Shown: in pieces, positions 50,862 to 56,182 of the stretch
Layout of the letters: the number at the start of each line of letters is the position of its first letter
Numbering within the stretch: the first letter of the stretch is position 1
Assembly: GCA_016213405.1 (NCBI GenBank)
Contig: JACRAM010000066.1
Coordinates: forward strand, 1-56,182
DNA: 56,182 nt
DNA from: Bacteroidota bacterium
Lineage (GTDB): Bacteria; Bacteroidota; Bacteroidia; Palsa-948
Direction: 5' to 3'
Program-made: the position numbers and the translations under genes
Notes under the pieces: model-generated
Database searches by the model: none
The model's input: the letters and a program-made list of their open reading frames with translations, nothing else
Told to the model about the DNA's origin: nothing

Positions 50862-52400
50862 CTAAATTTTAACTGCATGTTTTTGTTTCAGAAATTCTTC
50901 CCACTCTGCAAGGTGCTTGTTTTTCATCACGCGGGGAAATTTATTTTGAGCCCCCATTTTTCCTTTCTTCTCCATGTATTCATAAAATACAGAGGAAGGA
51001 AGTATTTCCACAATCACATCTTTCAGCGCGGCTATTCGTTCAACACGATAATCATCGTTCAGCGTTTTTAAATATTCGTCAAGTTTTTCTTTCAGGATTT
51101 TTTTATCGGCAACATCATCTGTTCCGATATACCATTTATGGGCGAAGAGCGAGCCGTATGGAATTCCCACAACAGAAAATTCTTTTATCTCAATGTTCAA
51201 ATCGTGCGATACGAGTTCAATCGCACGGTTCATGTTGTCCTGAGAAAGATGCTCTCCGCATAAACTCAGAAAATGCTTTGTTCTTCCGGTAATGATTATT
51301 TCCTGGTTCTTCAGCGAAGTAAATTTTATTGTGTCGCCAATCAAATATCTCCATGCACCGGAACAGTTGGACAGCAGCAGGGCATACTCAACACCTTCTC
51401 CCACTTCTCCAATGGAAAGTGTTTCAGGATTTTCTTTAAGATTTCCATCCGCTCCGAAATTATTTTCATTGAATGGAATAAATTCAAAAAAAATTCCATT
51501 ATCCAGCACCATTCTCATTCCTTCGCGATTCGGATTATCATCGTAGGCAATAAATCCTTCACTGGCTAAATATGTTTCCATAAAGATGAGCGGACGGGCG
51601 GTTAGTTTTTCAAAACCTTTTTTGTAAGGCGAAAGCGCAACTCCTCCATGAACATAAATATTCAGGTTGGGCCAGATGTCGTGAATGGTTTTTACTTTAT
51701 AATGTTCGATGATGCGCTCGAACAGAATGGTTACCCAGGCGGGAACTCCGCAGATAGTTGACAAATCCCAGCTCTTCGCTGAGAGAACAATCTCTTCCAG
51801 TTTTGCGTTCCAGTCTCGCTCTCGGGAAATCCGTCTGCCGGGTTTATAAAAATGCTGAAACCAGAAGGGAAGGTTGCTTCCTGTAATTCCGCTGAGGTCT
51901 CCTTCAAAATAAGTTCCATTAAAGTTCAGGTGGGTGCTTCCTCCAAGCATGAGAATTCCTCTTTCAAAATGTTCTTTCGGAAGATTGTAATACGACAGAG
52001 CGAGAAGTTGTTTCATGCTCGCCCTTCGTATGGCGCGAATCATATCCTTCGTAACAGGAATCTGCTTGCTCGATGCTTCCGAAGTGCCGGAACTCAATGC
52101 AAAGTATTTTACTTTTCCGGGCCAGCAAATGAACGGCTCTCCGTTCAGCGAACGATACCACCATCTGCGGAAAATTTTATTATAGTCATGCGTAGGTACA
52201 GAACTTTGAAACGCCTGCACCAATTCTTTTTCATTCAGGATTTTTGAAAAATTGTATTGTTCGCCAAAAGCGGTGTACTCAGCCCTGGAAAGCAACCTTC
52301 TCAAAGTACGCTGCTGAATGCGAAAACCATTTTTGGGTGAACGCGGCATTGCTTTGCTAAGCCCGATTGCCTGCTTGATTATATTTCCGAGAAGTGCCAT
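50862..52400 (-). CDS. GH3-like acyl-adenylate-forming enzyme
   Basis: 512 residues. The GH3 family conjugates amino acids to carboxylic acids through an adenylate; plant members act on auxin, and bacterial roles are largely unknown. ATP-binding elements are visible: ALSSGTSEASSKQIPVT, VMIFMETYLASEGFI (Y-x-x-S-E), and YLIGDTIKFT followed by EIIITGRTKHFLSLCGEHLS. The C-terminal part ends ARVMKNKHLAEWEEFL-like (K-N-K-H-L-A-E-W). It precedes a LysE exporter by eight bases, so the pair might produce and export an amide-type amino-acid conjugate, an inference from adjacency. Confidence 0.9.
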   Translation of the reverse strand: MALLGNIIKQAIGLSKAMPRSPKNGFRIQQRTLRRLLSRAEYTAFGEQYNFSKILNEKELVQAFQSSVPTHDYNKIFRRWWYRSLNGEPFICWPGKVKYFALSSGTSEASSKQIPVTKDMIRAIRRASMKQLLALSYYNLPKEHFERGILMLGGSTHLNFNGTYFEGDLSGITGSNLPFWFQHFYKPGRRISRERDWNAKLEEIVLSAKSWDLSTICGVPAWVTILFERIIEHYKVKTIHDIWPNLNIYVHGGVALSPYKKGFEKLTARPLIFMETYLASEGFIAYDDNPNREGMRMVLDNGIFFEFIPFNENNFGADGNLKENPETLSIGEVGEGVEYALLLSNCSGAWRYLIGDTIKFTSLKNQEIIITGRTKHFLSLCGEHLSQDNMNRAIELVSHDLNIEIKEFSVVGIPYGSLFAHKWYIGTDDVADKKILKEKLDEYLKTLNDDYRVERIAALKDVIVEILPSSVFYEYMEKKGKMGAQNKFPRVMKNKHLAEWEEFLKQKHAVKI

Positions 52401-52411
52401 CTCCTGCTAAT

Positions 52412-52483
52412 TACGAATTATAACGAATTACGAATGTACAAAATAGAATAACTCTATTCATCATTCGTAATTCGTTATTCGTA
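52412..52483. repeat. Long inverted repeat of ACGAATT heptamers
   Basis: Arms 52412-52436 and 52462-52483 are near-complementary (22 pairs, one three-base gap), each built from ATTCGTA/ACGAATT heptamers. The 25-base loop contains its own GAATA-ACTC-TATTC hairpin. It fills the gap between the GH3-like gene start and the next lipoprotein stop. Confidence 0.8.
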
Positions 52484-52495
52484 GGGAAGAAAAAA

Positions 52496-53362
52496 TTAAT
52501 GCGCGATTATTTTCGCTCTTACTTCCCCGACTTTTTGCGCCAGAGATGCAACTTCTGTTTCGTTGATGTCGGACTTTACAGAAAGCCCGTCATAAATGGA
52601 TTTTATTCCATTGAGGTCAGTAACCAGAGAAACATAATTCACATCCTCATTGAACTGCGAAAGAAGTTCAATAATCATGTTGAGATGATTTTTCTGCTCC
52701 CATATTTTTTTGTAAAGCACCTGGGATTTTTCGGTGCGCGGAATGGTGCCGAGCGAAGTAAGCGTGGCGTATATTCCTTCCAGCCATCCGCCCGTGACCA
52801 CCAATGAAGCAAGTCCTATGCGCTCGTTTGATTTCAATGTATTATCCACTTCGCTGTAAGAAGCAAACACAATTTTTTCAAGACTGTCTTTATTCGTTCC
52901 GTATTTTTTGTACGTGCCAAGCGCCTGCTGGTCAAACGCAAGCGGAATTCCTAAATCATCTGCCAGTTTTTTCGCGCACTTCAGGTATTTCCCCATGTCT
53001 TCAAATTTTTCATACGTGATGCTGTACGCTAAATCTCCACCGTAAATTCCGAGATTCAGCGCTTTGGAAATACTGGACGAATAATAAGGAAGATTGGAAG
53101 TTGGATTTACTGCACCAGCATTATATATCAAGGGCACTTCAGCATGAACACGCAAAATATCAAACGGGATTGGAATGTTGCTGATGAGTTTGTCATATTT
53201 GAACTGAGTGAGATCATCCACTTTTCCTGTATCATTGGCAGAGGAAGCAGTGGCGGTATCTGTAGAAGAAGTTTGCTGATCGTTATTTCCGTTTCCGCAG
53301 GAAGAAAGAAAAACAGTAAACAGCAAACAGTAAACAGTAAACAAAAATATTTTTTTCAGCAT
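52496..53362 (-). CDS. Helical lipoprotein of unknown function
   Basis: 288 residues. Signal peptide LFTVYCLLFTVFLSSC with Cys 22, encoded partly by the 7-bp repeat. A Ser/Thr/Asp-rich linker (25-50) is followed by a helical body (about 55-288) with YNAGAVNPTSNLPYYSSSIS, LGIYGGDLAYSITYEKFEDM, and VVTGGWLEGIYATLTS. Looks like a family of Bacteroidota lipoproteins with no known role. Own promoter just upstream. The repeat in the signal codons could switch it off by frameshift. Confidence 0.8.
   Translation of the reverse strand: MLKKIFLFTVYCLLFTVFLSSCGNGNNDQQTSSTDTATASSANDTGKVDDLTQFKYDKLISNIPIPFDILRVHAEVPLIYNAGAVNPTSNLPYYSSSISKALNLGIYGGDLAYSITYEKFEDMGKYLKCAKKLADDLGIPLAFDQQALGTYKKYGTNKDSLEKIVFASYSEVDNTLKSNERIGLASLVVTGGWLEGIYATLTSLGTIPRTEKSQVLYKKIWEQKNHLNMIIELLSQFNEDVNYVSLVTDLNGIKSIYDGLSVKSDINETEVASLAQKVGEVRAKIIAH
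53311..53345. repeat. ACAGTAA heptamer repeat in lipoprotein signal codons
   Basis: About four to five copies, one with a point change (CAGCAAA). Same seven-base word and same encoded FTVYCLL as at 12330-12365, 41 kb away. Confidence 0.85.
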
Positions 53363-53384
53363 GATGATTTAATTATTGTCTGTA

Positions 53385-53414
53385 CAAATGTAAATATAAA
53401 ATTCAGAGGGCAAA
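53385..53414 (-). promoter_or_regulatory. Promoter TTTG-N18-TACATTTG
   Basis: TTTG at 53414-53411 and TACATTTG at 53392-53385 on the minus strand, 22 bases before the start codon of the 52496 lipoprotein gene. Confidence 0.6.
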
Positions 53415-53423
53415 AAATAAAAA

Positions 53424-53476
53424 TGGAATGTTGGAATGTTGGAAGAATGGAAGAATGGAAGAATGGAAGAATGGAA
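53424..53476. repeat. GGAAGAAT 8-bp tandem repeat
   Basis: Two copies of TTGGAATG followed by about four of GGAAGAAT, in the gap between the M42 peptidase stop and the lipoprotein promoter. Inverted matches (ATTCC words) follow at 53487-53510. Confidence 0.75.
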
Positions 53477-53512
53477 ACAGCCCATCATTCCGCTATTCCA
53501 TCATTCCCTTGT

Positions 53513-54646
53513 TTACAAGTAGTTGAACTTCTGATTTCGCTTGATGCCCCGCAGCGTTTCATAAATAAGTTTGATTACGCTTTCCACATCCTCTTTGTGA
53601 ACTGATTCCACCGTGGTGTGCATGTAACGAAGCGGAAGTGAAATCAGTGCCGATGCAATTCCGCTTCCTGAATAGGCAAAGGCATCGGTATCTGTTCCGG
53701 TGGAACGCGAAACCACTTCGCGCTGGAATGGGATTTTATTCTTGCTTGCGGTTTGAATTATCTGGTCGAGAAATTTGTTGTGCACCGCAGGACCGTAGGT
53801 AAGCGCGGGACCTTTTCCGCAGGCAACATTGCCTTGCTGAATTTTGTTCATCATCGGTGTCTGCGTGTCATGCGTAACATCGGTGATGAGAGCGGCAGCG
53901 GGCTTAATGTTGCTGGCAATCATCTTGGCTCCGTTCAAGCCCACTTCTTCCTGAACCGAATTTACACTATATAATCCGAAAGGGAGTTTTGTTTTGTTTT
54001 CTTTTATCAATCTGGCAACCTGTGCAATCATAAATCCGCCCATCCGGTTATCGAGCGCACGACCGACATAAAAATTATTGTTCAGCACCATGAATTCATC
54101 GGGATAAGTTACCACGCATCCCACATGCACTCCGAGTTTCTCCAATTCCTTATCCGATTTAACTCCGCAATCGAGAAAAAGATTTTTCTGTGAAGGATTT
54201 TCTTCCTTGCCCGGCTCGCGCACATGGATGGCGGGCCATCCGAACACCGCGCGTACTATTCCTTTTTCGGTGTGAATGTTCACGCGCTTGGAAGGAGCAA
54301 TCTGATGGTCGCTTCCGCCATTGCGCTTGAGATAAATGAATCCGTCTTTGGTGATGTAATGCACGAACCAGGATATTTCATCGGCATGGGCTTCAATCAC
54401 AATTTTATATTCTTCTTTCGGATTGATGATGCCCACTGCGGTGCCGTAGGTATCCACAAAAAAATCATCGGAGTATTGTTTCATGTACTCCACCCACAAT
54501 TGCTGACCGGTTTTTCCGCCATGAGGCAAACGGCATTCAAAGCCGGTGGGAGAGGGTGTGTTGATATAATTGCGGAGAAACTCTAACGCGGCAGGAGTTA
54601 AAATGGAGGTCCGAAGGACTCCTTTCGGAGAAGATTTTTTTGCCAT
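53513..54646 (-). CDS. M42-family aminopeptidase
   Basis: 377 residues, expected size for this tetrahedral dodecameric zinc/cobalt aminopeptidase family. Metal ligands are visible in EAHADEISW (His), GRALDNRMGG (bridging Asp), SVQEEVGLNGA (catalytic Glu and ligand), LITDVTHD (Asp) and RYMHTTVESVHKED (His). A PA-like dimer domain is at about 95-180. It trims peptides in the cytoplasm. There is no signal peptide. Its start is in the GA-rich repeat region, so any promoter lies inside or beyond that array. Confidence 0.93.
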   Translation of the reverse strand: MAKKSSPKGVLRTSILTPAALEFLRNYINTPSPTGFECRLPHGGKTGQQLWVEYMKQYSDDFFVDTYGTAVGIINPKEEYKIVIEAHADEISWFVHYITKDGFIYLKRNGGSDHQIAPSKRVNIHTEKGIVRAVFGWPAIHVREPGKEENPSQKNLFLDCGVKSDKELEKLGVHVGCVVTYPDEFMVLNNNFYVGRALDNRMGGFMIAQVARLIKENKTKLPFGLYSVNSVQEEVGLNGAKMIASNIKPAAALITDVTHDTQTPMMNKIQQGNVACGKGPALTYGPAVHNKFLDQIIQTASKNKIPFQREVVSRSTGTDTDAFAYSGSGIASALISLPLRYMHTTVESVHKEDVESVIKLIYETLRGIKRNQKFNYL

Positions 54647-54689
54647 AAGAAATTATAGAAGTTCAAAGATATGAGTATTTGGGAACTAC

Positions 54690-54962
54690 GAATTGGGTGG
54701 GAGGGCATAGGAATCGGGAGGGAGTGTGTAGGAATCGGGAGGGAGTGTGTAGGAATCGGGAGGGAGTGTGTAGGAATCGGGAGGGAGTGTGTAGGAATCG
54801 GGAGGGAGTGTGTAGGAATCGGGAGGGAGTGTGTAGGAATCGAATGGAAGTGTATAGGAATCGAACGGAGGGGTGTAGGAATCGGGCGGAGGGGTATCGG
54901 AATCGAATGGAAGGGTGTAGGAATCGAGCGGAGTGGAATAGGAATTGAGCGGGAAGTCAGAG
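54690..54962. repeat. 21-bp GA-rich tandem array, about 12 to 13 copies
   Basis: Units of exactly 21 bases begin at 54690 and every 21 bases to 54942. The core is GAATCGGGAGGGAGTGTGTAG; the first six complete copies from 54711 are identical, and the later ones diverge (GAATCGAATGGAAG ...). It occupies the shared upstream region of the M42 peptidase and the 55033 gene. The plus strand has repeated GGGAGGG runs that could form G-quadruplexes. The gap 54647-55032 contains no gene: several frames through it stay open only because 21 is a multiple of three. Confidence 0.92.
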
Positions 54963-55032
54963 GGATTGGGTTTTGTGGCATGATGTTTGGATGTGAGCTA
55001 TTAAACAATCAAAAGAATTAACAATTAAAAAG

Positions 55033-55968
55033 ATGAAAGACGAACAAGAAGATAAGCTGAGCATGGCGCTTGCCACGCAGAAGGTGATGAATGACAACAG
55101 CGGTTTGTGGAGCGGGATACCCGCCATGGTTACTGTTGTGAGCGGATTTGGAAACAACATTGCAGCGATACAGAGTGTGCGTGGGATACAGGAACAGGAT
55201 CGGAGGGGGATACCGATTGACAAGGGAGACAAAAAACAGGATGCGATTAAGAAGGCGCTGCCTGTGATAGGCGGGATGAAGGCGTTTGCAAGGGCGAACA
55301 AGAACAACGAGCTTCTGAAAAAAATTGATTACAGCCGTACGGAATTAGACAAAGTGAGGGATACGGTTACTCTTGACCGATTGAAAATTGTGAGGGATGA
55401 GGTTCTCTTGATTATTGGTTTGCTGGGACCTTATAATATAACAGTTACTGAAGTGAACGCGCTGAACGGAGCGATTGCCGCCTACGAGGTGATGATACCG
55501 AAGCCGAGGGTGGCTCTGAATATCAGCAAGAGCGCTACGGAGGCGCTGAAGAGATTGCTGAAGGAAATGGATGAGCCGCTTAAGATTATGGATGGGCTGA
55601 TGGACACGTTGAAAACGAGCCAGGAGACTTTTTGGAAAATCTATAAGAATGCGCGGATTATAGTGGACAGCGGCAGAGGCGGAAGCGGTGTGAAGGGGAC
55701 TATAAAGGATAAACTTACGGGCGCAGGGCTTGAGGGGGCGCTGGTAAGCGTTAATGCTCCTTTGCACAGAACCAGAACGAATGCGCGAGGCGCAACGCGA
55801 ACGATGACTACTAGGACCAATACGGAGGGGAATTATGAGATAAGGAAGTTACGCGAAGGGAAGTATGTGGTTACGATACAGATGGCGGGTTACAAGGATT
55901 TGCAGATTGCTGTAACGATTGAGAAAGGGAAGATTACGGACGCGGACGGGGAGATGGAGAGGGTATAG
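55033..55968 (+). CDS. Hypothetical protein with a carboxypeptidase-regulatory-like end
   Basis: 311 residues, no signal peptide. Residues 1-210 are helical and start with LSMALATQKVMNDNSGLWSG and ALPVIGGMKAFARANKNN, unrecognised. Residues about 222-311 look like a carboxypeptidase-regulatory-like Ig fold: GVKGTIKDKLTGAGLEGALV, NTEGNYEIRKLREGKYVVTI and MAGYKDLQIAVTIEKG. The codons are clearly richer in G and C than in most genes here. It is followed by a palindrome and stands downstream of the GA-rich 21-bp array. Confidence 0.82.
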   Translation: MKDEQEDKLSMALATQKVMNDNSGLWSGIPAMVTVVSGFGNNIAAIQSVRGIQEQDRRGIPIDKGDKKQDAIKKALPVIGGMKAFARANKNNELLKKIDYSRTELDKVRDTVTLDRLKIVRDEVLLIIGLLGPYNITVTEVNALNGAIAAYEVMIPKPRVALNISKSATEALKRLLKEMDEPLKIMDGLMDTLKTSQETFWKIYKNARIIVDSGRGGSGVKGTIKDKLTGAGLEGALVSVNAPLHRTRTNARGATRTMTTRTNTEGNYEIRKLREGKYVVTIQMAGYKDLQIAVTIEKGKITDADGEMERV

Positions 55969-55995
55969 CCCAAGAGCCACCAAGCCCCCTCCTGA

Positions 55996-56018
55996 CCTCC
56001 CCCATCGGGGGGGGAGGG
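55996..56018. repeat. CCTCCCCC palindrome after the 55033 gene
   Basis: CCTCCCCC-AT-CGGGGGGGGAGG inverted repeat, a possible transcription stop for the 55033 gene though without a T run. Same class as the other dispersed palindromes. Confidence 0.65.
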
Positions 56019-56058
56019 AAAAGTTCCGAAGGGAAGGGAGATAAAATTAAAGTAGGAA

Positions 56059-56123
56059 GCGAAGGTACAAAGTAACTTCGCCACCTCTCACACCACTGTA
56101 CATGCTTAGACGCATACAGCGGT
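56059..56123 (+). other. Structured RNA-like right end
   Basis: Two strong hairpins in series: GCGAAG (56059-56064) with CTTCGC (56076-56081), and ACCACTGTACATGC (56092-56105) with GCATACAGCGGT (56112-56123). The CACACCACTGTAC ... ACAGCGGTTTCA layout is reminiscent of sequence beside group II intron reverse transcriptase genes. No reverse transcriptase is seen because the window ends. Confidence 0.3.
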
Positions 56124-56182
56124 TTCATAAAGTTTTAATCGTTTGTAGTTTGCCGATAAACTGTAGTAACCTTCTTTTGCAA

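Noticed and set aside
54598-55008. Minus-strand Pro/Ser/Ile-rich frame over the GA-rich array
   Set aside because: It is open only because 21-bp units keep frame; the plus strand has two more such frames, and none has a start context or non-repeat part that looks coding.

Overview
The window looks like one contig from a member of the Bacteroidota. Three things point there. Promoter-like TAnnTTTG elements lie upstream of genes on both strands. Type IX secretion (T9SS) cargo tails, a PorV/PorQ-like barrel, TonB-dependent receptor architecture and DUF4249/DUF5777 proteins are present. Signal peptides and lipoproteins are abundant in an AT-rich background. No rRNA, tRNA, CRISPR array, phage module or intact insertion sequence was recognised. 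Most genes lie on the minus strand.

Region 1 (about 0.2-13.7 kb, all minus strand) is an envelope redox cluster. It encodes a Tat-exported 4Fe-4S ferredoxin subunit, an NrfD/HybB-type quinone-interacting membrane subunit, an anchored partner and a monohaem cytochrome c. Around these lie two DUF5777 beta-barrels, a YceI-like protein, a blue-copper lipoprotein and three exported proteins with widened CX3CH, CX4CH and CX5CH motifs. Two Crp/Fnr regulators carry FNR-like cysteines. No catalytic molybdo- or multihaem subunit is visible. The cytochrome c gene ends at a nine-A run, beyond which a start-less reading frame continues in the -1 frame for 131 codons to a terminator.

Region 2 (13.8-19.5 kb) holds a glutaryl-CoA-type dehydrogenase, a TPR-PP2C phosphatase convergent with a SiaC-like phosphoprotein, a TPR lipid-free secreted protein, a DUF3127 protein ending in an SSB-like acidic tip, and a flavin reductase. 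Region 3 (19.6-28 kb) holds two secreted propeller proteins, one of 1848 residues, a relic T9SS tail, and a small HTH/coiled-coil gene preceded by eight exact 21-bp repeats containing palindromes.

Region 4 (28-33.3 kb) has a peptide-type ABC permease, a glycosyltransferase, ruvC, a HIT protein, greA and a PorV-like barrel. Region 5 (33.3-46 kb) is an outer-membrane trio (TonB receptor, very large secreted protein, PorV-like protein) preceded by a LytTR response regulator and a propeller sensor kinase. A direct repeat matching the LytTR-type ACCRCTYA-N13-ACCRCTYA pattern sits just upstream of a promoter-like element of the trio, which suggests the two-component pair drives it.

Region 6 (46-56.2 kb) carries metabolic and transport genes (4-hydroxyphenylpyruvate dioxygenase, M28 and M42 peptidases, a LysE exporter, a GH3-like enzyme), lipoproteins, a GA-rich 21-bp tandem array and a carboxypeptidase-regulatory-domain protein. 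Small palindromes and 7-bp repeats are scattered throughout, and several lie inside coding sequence, mostly in signal-peptide codons. The best candidates for something new are the 21-bp operator-like array with its HTH gene, the cytochrome frameshift, and the redox cluster as a whole.
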